Of a stretch of DNA of 64,000 bases, positions 12,653-22,819 are shown piece by piece. This stretch comes from Xiphydria camelus (lineage: Eukaryota > Arthropoda > Insecta > Hymenoptera > Xiphydriidae), in contig OY783191.1 in the NCBI GenBank assembly GCA_963678675.1, positions 10,417,995-10,481,994 on the forward strand, read 5' to 3'. The notes under the pieces are model-generated. The model was not told the origin of the DNA and searched no databases. It was given only the letters and a program-made list of their open reading frames with translations. Positions within the stretch are counted from its first letter, which is position 1. Each line of letters begins with the position of its first letter. The translations under genes were made by a program, and so were the position numbers.

Positions 12653-13687
12653 AGGTGCTTTTCCTATGAAGCGTCAGACGCACGCGGCGGCCGCAATGCG
12701 GCCGCCGCTGCACACTACGCCAATGAGATTCAAATAAGATCGTTTCCTTAAATGCGTCAGCCGGCATGCGTCAATCGCATCAGGTAGCGCCGCACGGCTG
12801 CACCTCTCGGAGAGCAGTATACAGTATGTGTCCCGTGGATAACGCAAGTATTTGAATTTCCCTGACATTTTTGATTTTGGTAGTGCTTGGAACGGTGCTG
12901 TAGTTAGAGTTGGCTTCAGAAGAGTGCGCCGCGTCCTTACGAGCCGTGTTTCGAGAGCGCGAAAAGTGTAAAACGTCTGATTTCCCGGGAACTGTCAATT
13001 CGGGAGTTCGAAGCGTCTAACCTCGACATAAACTGAATTTGTAAATAATGGTAAATAATGTGTAGAAGTGATGAGAAATAATCATACACGTTTCGCGGAA
13101 ACACGGCTCGTAAGAACGCAGCGCACTCTTCTGAAGCCAACTCTAACTACAGCACCGTTCCAAGCACTACCAAAGTCAAATGTGGGGGAAATTCAAATAC
13201 TTGCGTTATATATATATCCACGGGACATACTGTAGACGCAGCCGCAGTTGAAGATTCTACGTCGATTGTGGTCACGATGACTCAAGCAAATGAGGCAAAA
13301 GTTCTACTTTCTGTTACAGAAGATGACAAATTAGTAGAATGTGTGTCCGAATTTCCTTGTTTGTATGATTTATCGAATCTCCTTTACAAAACAGCCCTTC
13401 TCACGTCTCGACTTAAATAAAGGATGCGTTTCTGCATTTGTATTGTGACTATTTTGTTTTAATAATATTTCTTCATCTTCATTTTCTTCTAACAGAAGGT
13501 ACAGTAAAATTTTGTGTTTACTCATGGTCATTGCTCAAACCACGTACCACTTCGTGCACCTTCCACTCGTTTCAGCACGCGACAGCCGCGTGCGTTTGAC
13601 GCAGGAAACATACCTAGACGCGTCTGCCGCTAGCGTCAAACGCATTGCGGCAGCCGCGTGCGTCTGACGCTTCATAGGAAACGCACT
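12653..13687. mobile_element. PIF/Harbinger-like element with GCGTCAGACGC subterminal repeats
   Basis: The left end AGGTGCTTTTCCTATGAAGC pairs with the right GCTTCATAGGAAACGCACT, flanked by TAA (12650-12652) and TTA (13688-13690). Next to each end stand GC-rich repeats (GCGTCAGACGCACGCGGC, GTGCGTCTGACGC, GCGTTTGACGC, GCGTCAAACGC). A CCGTATGT-family hairpin (12822-13232) is nested inside. No transposase frame remains. Confidence 0.75.
12822..13232. mobile_element. CCGTATGT-family hairpin (copy C2)
   Basis: The ends CAGTATGTGTCCCGTGGAT and ATCCACGGGACATACTG are flanked by TA. The arms continue with GCAAGTATTTGAATTTCC, GTGCTTGGAACGGTGCTG and the family core AGTTAGAGTTGGCTTCAG, GATTTCCCGGGAACTGTCAA. 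The outer arm sequence is unlike the other copies. It is nested within the 12653-13687 element. Confidence 0.83.
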
Positions 13688-13691
13688 TTAA

Positions 13692-16600
13692 GGCCCGTTT
13701 CACACTTACACGGCGACCGTCCAAATGGCGCCGTTTAAACGGCAAAGGGACACAGAGCTATCGAGTGCTTTCACACGCACCGTAAGGCCAAGCGAACGTT
13801 GAGACACAGTTCAGTGAGGGGACGCAGGGCGACTCACAGTAGATTTTGTAACCCATAGAAATCTATATAAGAGCGAATGTTCGGACGCAGTGTGAGGTGG
13901 CGTAGTTTTCACACGTCGCGAGCCGGCCGAGCGAACGTTGAGAAGCAGTTCAGTGAGGGGACGCAGGGCGACTCACCCCAGATTTTTGTAACCAGTAGAC
14001 ATCTATACAACAGCGAATGTTCGGACGCAGTGTGAGGTGGCGCACTTTTCACACGCCGTGAATCTGCGAGAGCCTGCGAAGGTCTGCGGTCGAAACACAA
14101 AACCGGACGTCATTTTTCGTTCGTGAACTTTAGTTTGTTAGTTTAAGATGGCATAATGCCGGATTTACACACTTGCCAAACGTTTGTGTGGACTTAAAAT
14201 ATTATTATTATTAGTACTAAATAATAATTTAAAAAAATATTATTGTATTATTTGTATTATAATTTAATATTTTGTGAACGATTCCTATCTGAATTTCATC
14301 CGCGGAGTTAATTTTATAAATAATTTAAATAAAATCCTTTTCGGAATGAATTTCACTCCGGACGGGATTAAATTAATTAAAAATCATCCACTCCGCAAAT
14401 CATTCCGCATTTAACTCCAGATTTTTTATAAATAATTTAAATAAAATTCTTTTCGGAGTGAATTTCACTCCGGACGGGATTAAATTAATTAAAAATCATC
14501 CACTCCGCATTTACTCCGCAAATCATTCCGCATTTAACTCTCGATTTTTTTTACAGTGTACGCAACACTACACTATCAAAAAAATCGGTAGTTAAATGCG
14601 GAGTGATTTGCGGAGTGAATGCGGAGTGGATGATTTTTAATTACTTTAATCCCGTCCGGAGTGAAATTTACTCCGAAAAAGATTTTATTTCAATTATTTA
14701 TAAAATTAACTCCACGGATGAAATTCAGATAGGAATCGTTCACAAAATATTAAATTATAATACAAATAATACAATTAAATAATTACTATTTTCATTATTA
14801 CTTTAGTACTAATAATAATATTTTAAAAATATTACAGTATTATTATTACTATTATTATTACTATTATTTCATAAAAATATTACTCGTAAAAATATTATTT
14901 GCATGACCGTTGTCAAGATTAATGTGAATCATACGACAGTTTTGAGTTCAATGAATTTCTTGTCATTGAAAATAAAGAGTTTTATTTTTGAATTTGATAA
15001 GCCTAATAATTTATCGTTACTAACTCGAGATTAGTGTCTATAGGTATTTTAAATGATCAATTAGGTATTGATACCATGTGTATATGATACTTTAATTTTT
15101 CAACTATGTAACATAATGAATTTTAATTTATTACACTCTGTTATTATTTGCAATTTTCCAGAAAAGAATTTTTTTGTCAAATACAAATTTTATTCAAGGT
15201 TAAGCATTGTATTTAAATGTTTTTGTGAATTTTATTGTATTTCATTGATAATGTGAATTTTTGAATGATGAAATGAAATGAATGAAATTCAAGGGTTACT
15301 ACATTTTATAGCGGTAAAAATCGAATATCCAAACTAATTTAGGACTGCTATTCTATTGAAAAACAATGAGCGGATAAACCCTCCTCGCATTTGGGCCGTA
15401 GACCAGTGTTTTGGAGAAATGCGACACTCCTCGGGACCCTTTGAGCCATAAATTAGATCCGAAAAAGTTCGAGATTCCTGGCCGGGACCAGGACCGACCA
15501 CTTGAGTTTCCTCGGATTCGATGGGCTTTGAAGCATTGCACCGGAGAGGTCTGCCTGCGCAGGTTACTTATACAGACAAACCTGAGTGTACATGTGGTCA
15601 CATGTACACTCAGGTTTGCCTGTATAAGCGACCGGCGCAGTCTTCTTTCGCACCACCCAGGGTACGCAGCTCACTTCACCCACGCTGTTCGCCTCACTCT
15701 GAGTCACCGCACGTCACACTGCGTCTCAACTTTCGCTTGGCCTAACCGTGTATACGGCAAATCTTTACCGTGTGATGTCGCCGTGGCTTCCCACTGGATT
15801 TTACGGCCGCCGTTAGGCCAAGCCAACGTTGAGACGCAGTGTGACGTGCGGTGACTCAGAGTGCAGAGGTGAACAGCGTGGGTGAAGTGAGCTGCGTACC
15901 CTGGGTGGTTCGAAAGAAGACTGCGCCGGTCGCTTATACAGGCAAACCTGAGTGTACATGTGACCACATGTACACTCAGGTTTGTCTGTATAAGTAACCT
16001 GCGCAGGCAGACCTCTCCGGTGCAATGCTTCAAAGCCCATCGAAACCGAGGAAACTCAAGTGGTCGGTCCTGGTCCCGGCCAGGAATCTCGAACTTTTTC
16101 GGATCTAATTTATGGCTCAAAGGGTCCTGAGGAGTGTCGCATTTCTCCAACACACTGGTCTACGGCCCAAATGCGAGGAGGGTTTATCCGCTCATTGTTT
16201 TTCAATAGAATAGCAGTCCTAAATTAGTTTGGATATTCGATTTTTACCGCTATAAAATGTAGCAACCCTTGAATTTCATTCATTTCATTTCATCATTCAA
16301 AAATTCACATTATCAATTAAATACAATAAAATTCACAAAAACATTTAAATACAATGCTTAACCTTGAAATAAATTTGTATTTGACAAAAAGAATTCTTTT
16401 CTGGAAAATTGCAAATAATAACAGTGTAATAAATTAAAATTCACTATATTACATAGTTGAAAAATAAAGTATCATATACACATGGTATCAATACCTCATT
16501 GATCATTTAACATACCTATAGACACTCTCTCTAATCTCGAGTTTGTCACGATAAATTATTAGGCTTATCAAATTCAAAACAAAAACTCTTTATTTTCAAT

Positions 16601-18014
16601 GACAAGAAATTCATTGAACTCAAAACTGTCGCATGATTCACATTAATCTTGACAACGGTCATGCAAATAATATTTGTACTAGTAATGTTTGTATGAAATA
16701 ATAATCATAATAATAATAATAGTAATAACAATACTGTAATATTTCTAATATATTATTAGTTCTAAAGTAAAAGTAATAATGAAAATAATAACAATTTAAT
16801 TGCATTATTTGTATTATAATTTAATATTTTGTAATCGATTGCTATCTGAATTTCATCCGCGGAGTTAATTTTATAAATAATTTAATTAAAATCCTTTTCG
16901 GAGTGAATTTCACTCCGGGACGGGATTAAAGTAATTAAAAATCATCCACTCCGCATTCACTCCGCAAATCACTCCGCATTTAACTACCGATTTTTGATAG
17001 TGTAGTGTTGCATACACTGTAAAAAAAATCGGAGTTAAATGCGGAATGATTTGCGGAGTGAATGCGGAGTGGATGGTTTTTAATTAATTTAATCCCGTCC
17101 CCGGAGTGAAATTCACTCCGAAAAGGATTTTATTTAATTTAAATTATTTACAACAAATCTGGAGTTAAATGCGGACTGATTTGCGAAGTGAATGCGGAGT
17201 GGATGATTTTTAATTAATTTAATCCCGTCCGGAGTGAAATTCACTCCGAAAAGGATTTTATTTAAATTATTTATAAAATTAACTCCGCGTATATGAAATT
17301 CAGATAGGAATCGTTCACAAAATATTAAATTATAATACAAATAATACAATAATATTTTTTTTATTATTATTTAGTACTAATAATAATAATATTTTAAGTC
17401 CGCACAAACGTTTGGCAAGTGTGTAAACCCGGCATTATGCCATCTTAAACTAACAAACTAAAGTTCACGAACGAAAAATCACGTCCGGTTTTGTGTTTCG
17501 ACCGCAGACCTTCGCAGGCTCTCGCAGATTCACGGCGTGTGAAAAGTGCGCCACCTCACACTGCGTCCGAACGTTCGCTGTTGTATAGATGTCTATTGGT
17601 TACAAAAATCTGCGGTGAGTCGCCCTGCGTCCCCTCACTGAACTGCGTCTCAACGTTCGCTCGGCCGGCTCGCGGTGCGTGAAAACTACGTCACCTCACA
17701 CTGCGTCCGAACCATTCGCTGTTATATAGATTTCTATGGGTTACAAAATCTGGGGTGAGTCGCTCTGCGTCACCCCACTTAACTGCGACCCAACGTTCGC
17801 TTGGCCTTACCCTTTAAACGGCACGAACTGTTCAGTCGACTACTGAATTACTTGGAAGCTTCCACACTTGCCGTATTTACGGCAGGTTTATTTCCGTTTC
17901 TCGCCCATTGGTATTTTAAACGGCGCCGTCTGAAAACCGTCTGTGTGTGAAAAGTCAACCGCACCGTTTGAACGGCGCCGTTTTGACGGTCACCGTGTAC
18001 GTGTGAAACGGGCC
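13692..18014. mobile_element. Giant 4.3-kb palindromic element with exact TAA duplication
   Basis: The outer ends GGCCCGTTTCACACTTACAC and GTGTACGTGTGAAACGGGCC are flanked by TAA on both sides (13689-13691, 18015-18017). The left and right halves mirror each other almost along their whole length, about 2 kb per arm with a centre near 15735-15835. Layers from outside in: GCCGTTTAAACGGC-type repeats; a two-copy block at 13786-14095 with AACGTTGAGA and GGGGACGCAGGGCGACTCAC (mirrored at 17500-17815); a smaller foldback at 14297-14720 (mirrored at 16840-17290); an AT-rich zone; a block at 15350-15735 (mirrored at 15820-16200); and a central hairpin. Apparent proteins of 60 to 149 residues occur as mirror pairs and are by-products of the palindrome, not genes. 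The terminal pattern suggests PIF/Harbinger mobilisation (inference). Confidence 0.85.
14297..14720. repeat. Inner foldback made of GGAGTGAATTTCACTCC modules
   Basis: Two direct copies of a module of about 110 bp (TTTTCGGAGTGAATTTCACT followed by GGACGGGATTAAATTAATTA and CATCCACTCCGCAT) are followed by one inverted copy (from about 14580), giving a foldback inside the left arm of the 4.3-kb palindrome. The same structure occurs in mirror image at about 16840-17290. Short palindromes such as GGAGTGAATTTCACTCC are embedded. Confidence 0.75.
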
Positions 18015-18017
18015 TAA

Positions 18018-18224
18018 AGCCCGGTCTAGACGTACCTAGGTCTTGCCTGCACAGTCTTTTACGTGCAGGTAAGACGTAACATCTGGACAGGAAAGCTGAA
18101 GACAGAAGACGGAGAAAAAAGACGGATTCTTATAAGTGCGACAAGGATAGTCTTGCACTCCGTCTTGCGCTCCGTCTTGCCTGCAGGCAAAACGGACGAC
18201 AAGACGGTGCGTCTAGACCGGGCT
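18018..18224. mobile_element. PIF/Harbinger-like MITE, 207 bp, CTAGACCGGGC ends
   Basis: AGCCCGGTCTAGACG at the left pairs with CGTCTAGACCGGGCT at the right, flanked by TAA (18015-18017, shared with the preceding element) and TTA (18225-18227). Interior repeats are of the type GTCTTGCCTGCA and CCGTCTTGC. It is non-coding. Confidence 0.78.
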
Positions 18225-18440
18225 TTAGAGCGAGAAGTGTCGAACGTCTGATTTCCCGATAGCTGTCAATTCGGGAGATCGAAGCGTCTAATCTCGAAAT
18301 CGTGAATTTCTGAATAATGGTTTGCCGTTGGACGTACGGTATATGTAACTTAATAAAAATGTGTGTAACATTTGCACCGCAAAGGCGAATTGTTGATCAC
18401 GTATTTTTTATGGACCCCGTGCGAGGAGTGTTTGAACGTA

Positions 18441-18837
18441 CACCTGCGTTCAATGTTTCTAATCGACCCGTTTTAGATGACGGTACTTTTATCGAATCGA
18501 CCGTAGCTATAAGATTCGAGAGCATCTTAATATTTTGGCATGAAGGCTAAACTTAATTGGTTCTTCATGGCAAAACAAGAAGATCCGCTTATACCGTTCA
18601 ACAAAGATGTATGTACACCTGCGGTCGATGATTCTGATCGACCCGCTTTGAGTGACAGTACTTCAGAGTCGACCGTAGTTGAACGGTACGAGCGGATCTT
18701 CTTGTTTTGCCACGAAGCACCAATCAAATTTAGCCTTCATGGCAAAACATTAAGATTCACTTGAATCTTTTAGCTATGGTCGACTCGATAAAAGTACCAC
18801 CATCCAAAGCGGATCGATTAGAATCCGCTATTAGGTG
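18441..18837. mobile_element. Foldback element carrying a second, related hairpin in its loop
   Basis: The outer ends CACCTGCGTTC and GGTG are flanked by TA. The left arm CGGTACTTTTATCGAATCGACC pairs with the right GGTCGACTCGATAAAAGTACC. An inner hairpin (about 18536-18745) pairs TGGCATGAAGGCTAAA with TTTAGCCTTCATGGCA and AAGAAGATCCGC with GCGGATCTTCTT. The inner loop (ACACCTGCGGTCGATG, CTGATCGACCCGC) is a diverged copy of the outer left arm, so it looks like one family member inserted in another. Confidence 0.65.
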
Positions 18838-19290
18838 TATATGCGAGCCACAGGATTCGATCTACCTCACTTAAGTAAAATAGACTTCACAGTGCGACGT
18901 TGCACTGCTCGAGCCGAAACGTGATTCAGTGCTCCCAAACGCATGCACCCTCTGTAAATATTTAACTCGGGAGATGTTTGCGCAGACCGCCACGTTCACC
19001 GCCACCACATATCGCAGCGTTAACGTCGTTCAACCGCAACTCGTAGCGCTGACCGATGAAGCGTTAACGTAGTCCGAGCGGTGGAGCAAACAATCGACAA
19101 GGCACGACGGAATATATGTATATAGGTACAACGAGCCGTCGACCACTTTGTCATTTTGAAGAAACTTTTCGCTACTGCGGTTATTTATATCTCGTGTTGC
19201 AACACGTGTGCAGTTTGTACTTGAAACTTAGCTGCGAAAGGGAGAGTTACCTACATGTGCATATAATAGCATTCTTATGTTGCAGTTATA

Positions 19291-19495
19291 CAGGGCAAGT
19301 CATTTAAGATCCAGGATTAATGTATGACTTAAAGTGACTAATAAGGGGCTATCAATCGACCGACTAGGTACTCGACCTAGGCGAACCGAAAGCCGTTGGA
19401 CACCCCATATAAAAAGAGAGGTGTATCTATGCAGAGAGAAGCCAATGGTCGCTTAAAGTTTTATACGAATCTTGGATCTTAGATAATTCACCCTG
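19291..19495. mobile_element. MITE, 205 bp, TATA|CAGGGCAAGTCATTTAAG ends
   Basis: The left CAGGGCAAGTCATTTAAGAT and right ATCTTAGATAATTCACCCTG are inverted, with TATA on both sides. CAGGG ends at a TA target are usual for Tc1/mariner-type MITEs. It is non-coding. Confidence 0.75.
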
Positions 19496-19499
19496 TATA

Positions 19500-21150
19500 A
19501 ACGAGTGGAAAATTGGATCCGTTAGTGCCCCGTGATATTTTCAGTTGCCAAGGAATTTTTGATTGCAGATATTTGATTCATCATTCTTGCAATATAAACT
19601 GGTCTCCGAGATTGTACCCTTTTTTAATAAAATTAAGTTTCTGGAGAAGGTGTGAGTTTGAAACAATGTGAAAATAGTTAATCCAATGTCTCAAATAAAA
19701 ATTGCTTGGTAACAAGAGTCGCCAGTGAGCATTGTTTTTATTCCAATTTCGATGACGACCTATATTCAAATATAGGATCACCTTTGAGACTGATCATATC
19801 ATAAACAGTATATTCAAGGCAACACGCTTTGTACTTTGTAATACATAAAATAGTTTGGCGGTTGTCTTCAATTAAGGTAGTAGTGGTTTTTTATAGTAGT
19901 CTCGCGACATTAACAGCTAAAAGTTTATAGGGGACGCATTGGTAGGGGAGTCGGCTATTAACCGGATTGTACTCGAAAACTTTTCATTAGGTACAGGCTA
20001 CGCACACCCGTGCGCCTGCACATCTCTATAGCCAAATATTCCCGTTACTTGTCGAACTGTCGATCGTGGCACCGTCGCTATGGATTTTCACCAAACCACG
20101 AACCAAAAATATGTAGTTTTAATAGTGATCATTTTCACTTATGTTTTATGGAGTCTTGTGATAATAGTATAGTATTATTTTTGTACTGAATATTTGTTTA
20201 GGTTCTGATAAGTCTAGCAGTTTCGATATTATCCATTTTATATCTGTTGCTTAATTTGTTTTTTACTTTCAGATTGAAATTTATTCAAATATATTAGCTT
20301 ATAAGAAATAAATAAAAAATTAATGCATATTTATTTTTCCTTGCTTGATGATTTGATGATTATAAATTCATCACAATTTTGATAATTATAAATTCATCAC
20401 TGAAGCAGTATTGTTTTTTATTTTTTTATTGATCAATACTGTCACACGGTGCAGTTTGTCGGAGAGCGGGGCGTCTTTCTAGCACTCTCGGCACTGTACA
20501 GTGTTGCACGATCACGGTTACCCTCCCTCAAACAGTCGAATATCATCATAAATTCCGTACTTTCAAAGCTTATATCTTTTAATCAAAACGGTCAAAGTAA
20601 GTCATTTGTTTGGAAAATGCATGGATAAGGTTAATTTATCATTGGGCTAAGTTTCTTCAAAATCTGTCTCGCCATTTTTTTATTATAGTATAATATCTAA
20701 CTTCAGCCATAAGAGCCCGTGTAAAACGGCGATATTTTAATAATAATTAATATTTCTATTTCTAAACGGTAGATCCCCTTCAAATTAAGACAATGTTTTT
20801 ATAGTAGTCCAAAGATTATCTACAAAAATTTGCTTTAAAATCTGTCTCAATCAGTGTTCACGACACTACTACTTTAAGCGCAACTGAAGGGGGATGCCTG
20901 TGAACGGCAACCATGGAATCAAATAACTTAATGCAAAGTTTAGAGCACATTACCCCTTGTATGTAAAACAAAGGATGATAATAATACGATTTCCTCAAAG
21001 TTGGCCCCTTATAACCGTGGTAATAACGCTAATGAGGGGCCAAATTTGAGGGATCCAAATTTCTATTGACGAAAAAGTACCGCACACGATTACAGTTTTA
21101 CTCTCGTACTCGAAAATAGCGTTCCTACAGGGATTGTGCGCATATACTAC
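19500..21150. other. Unassigned AT-rich stretch
   Basis: No gene or clear element border. A short direct repeat ATTATAAATTCATCAC is seen twice near 20355-20400. Confidence 0.4.
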
Positions 21151-21266
21151 TAGCGCCATCGGTGGTGAAATTTGGCGCAAGCGTAGTAACGAAGAAGCAG
21201 CTGTTCGTTTGCATAGCGTTTATTATATCAGAAAAATATTAAGTTCTGTCGCATTTTTTGAGTGCA

Positions 21267-21437
21267 ATGGCTTCTAGTAAACAAAGAGGTGGTCGCTGTA
21301 ATTGCTATGTCGTAAGTTGCAATAATAGATACGGCAATACTCCAGCAACAGTGAGTTTTTATAAATTTCCTCCTAACAATAATATTTCCAGGAGTCGCCG
21401 AGAAAAATTAATCAATGCTGTTAAACGTGTAAAGTAA
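21267..21437 (+). pseudogene. THAP zinc-finger fragment (transposase-type N-terminus)
   Basis: ATG at 21267 opens a 56-codon frame ending in TAA at 21435. The protein begins MASSKQRGGRCNCYVVSC, followed by NNRYGNTPATVSFYKFPP and SRREKLINAVKRVK. This fits the N-terminal half of a THAP domain: a Cys-x4-Cys pair (CYVVSC), the conserved F-x-K-F-P segment and the basic-aromatic stretch. The distal Cys-x2-His pair of a full C2CH finger is missing. THAP domains bind DNA and are found in P-element- and Kolobok-type transposases and in host factors derived from them. A possible donor (CGTGTAAAG) lies at the end of the frame, so it could be exon 1 of a spliced gene. I found no following THAP exon. It is most simply a truncated transposase relic. 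Confidence 0.62.
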
Positions 21438-21848
21438 ATTTTCATCTCATTGTCATATTATTCGACAATATTCTTAATGCATTTCCCGTAGTTAGCATCT
21501 AATCTATTCCACCAAAATCAAATCTTTGTAGCGTATTAAAAACTTAAATATCTGCGTAGTTACAGAAGAAATACGGAGAAATATTAACAATTTTTTGCAA
21601 CATAATTTCAAGTATAATCTTGTTTACTAAGGTGCAGCGAAGAAACACTCAAATTTCTGTACAACAGTTTGAATTGAGGTTATTTTGTGCAATAACTTCG
21701 TTCGTTGTTATTTTACTCGCACTAAAAGAATTATTTCTTAAATTTTAGTGAAAATGGCTTACTGTGGATTCCTACTGCATATACTAAAACTTGAAGCACC
21801 CACTTTGTGGGAAATAAAAAATCAGAACACCTCAATCATCCAGAATTA

Positions 21849-22817
21849 TGGGGCATTCTGTGTCAAGACAGCCACTTTTTTTCATGAGTCTCAAAATAAT
21901 TTAATTTTTATTTACATAGTCATACTTGATGAAAAAACATTACCTGAATTTTTGTAAGATTTTTTTCACACGAAGTTAATGGTATACATCGAGTTGAAAA
22001 ATAAATTTTCACTTTAAAGTTTCAAGTGTACTATTAATGGCATAAACAACTTTGTATACATGAACATTTTTGTTTTTTCTCAATTTTTCGAAAAAAATAT
22101 ATCAAAATTTTTAAGTGACATTAAAAGGCATTTTCTTACAAAAAAGTGAAAAAACACCAGAAAATATTTATTTCGCCAATGCGACAGTCGATTTTTCTTT
22201 AAAAAAATTCGGTATATTTGAAATCAATAAAAACTGTAGCAAAAAATTTGGTAGTGGGAGGGCCATTTCTTCATGAAGAAGAAAAATCTTTTTAAGTTTT
22301 TCTCTTAAAATTTTTTTAAAAAATCAGAAAATGTTCTTTATCCTTCTATGCATCTATTCATAGAACATTTTCTGATTAAAAAAAAAATTAACAGGCAAAA
22401 AACTCAAAAATATTTTTTTCTTCGTGAAGAAATGGCCCTCCCACTACCAATTTTTTTTCTACACAGTTTTTATTGATTTCAAATATACTGAATTTTTTTA
22501 AGAAAAATCGAGACTATCGCATTGGCGAAATAAATATTTTCTGGTGTTTTTTTTACTTTTTTGTAAGAAAATGCCTGTTAGTGTCACTTTAAAACTTTGA
22601 TATATTTTTTTTGGAAAAATGCATAGATGCATAGTAGGATAAAGAACATTTTCTGTTAAAAAAAATTTTTTTAAGAGAAAAATCTTAAAAAGATTTTTTT
22701 CTTCATGAAGAAATGGCTTCATGAATTTGTTTTCATTAAGCATGACTATGTAAATAAAAATCAGATTTTTTTGAGACCCTCGTGAAAAAAAGGGCTGCCT
22801 TGACATAGAATGCCCCA
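21849..22817. mobile_element. Long foldback element, TA|TGGGGCATTC ends (copy 2)
   Basis: The left end TGGGGCATTCTGTGTCAAGA pairs with the right TTGACATAGAATGCCCCA, flanked by TA. Inward pairing includes TTTTATTTACATAGTCAT with ATGACTATGTAAATAAAA. An inner foldback centred near 22345 pairs GGTAGTGGGAGGGCCATTTC with GAAATGGCCCTCCCACTACC. Its ends match those of 2424-3569. The small frames within it are mirror artefacts. Confidence 0.78.
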
Positions 22818-22819
22818 TA

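Larger units (their letters stand above)
12546..18339. mobile_element. CCGTATGT-family hairpin (copy C1), split by three stacked insertions
   Basis: The left end TCGTATGTGCAACGGCAAACC matches inverted the right end GGTTTGCCGTTGGACGTACG, each flanked by TA (12544-12545, 18340-18341). The left part has GACTTCGGCAGTGTTTGG and AGAAGAGTGCGCAGCG. The right part resumes with GAGCGAGAAGTGTCGAACG and the family core CCCGATAGCTGTCAATTCGG. Comparison with copy A shows these two pieces were once contiguous, so 12650-18227 is inserted DNA: the three elements 12653-13687, 13692-18014 and 18018-18224. Confidence 0.82.

Noticed and set aside
13909..17682. Pairs of similar open frames (63 to 149 residues) on opposite strands
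   Set aside because: They are mirror copies produced by the 4.3-kb palindrome and have no recognisable domain.
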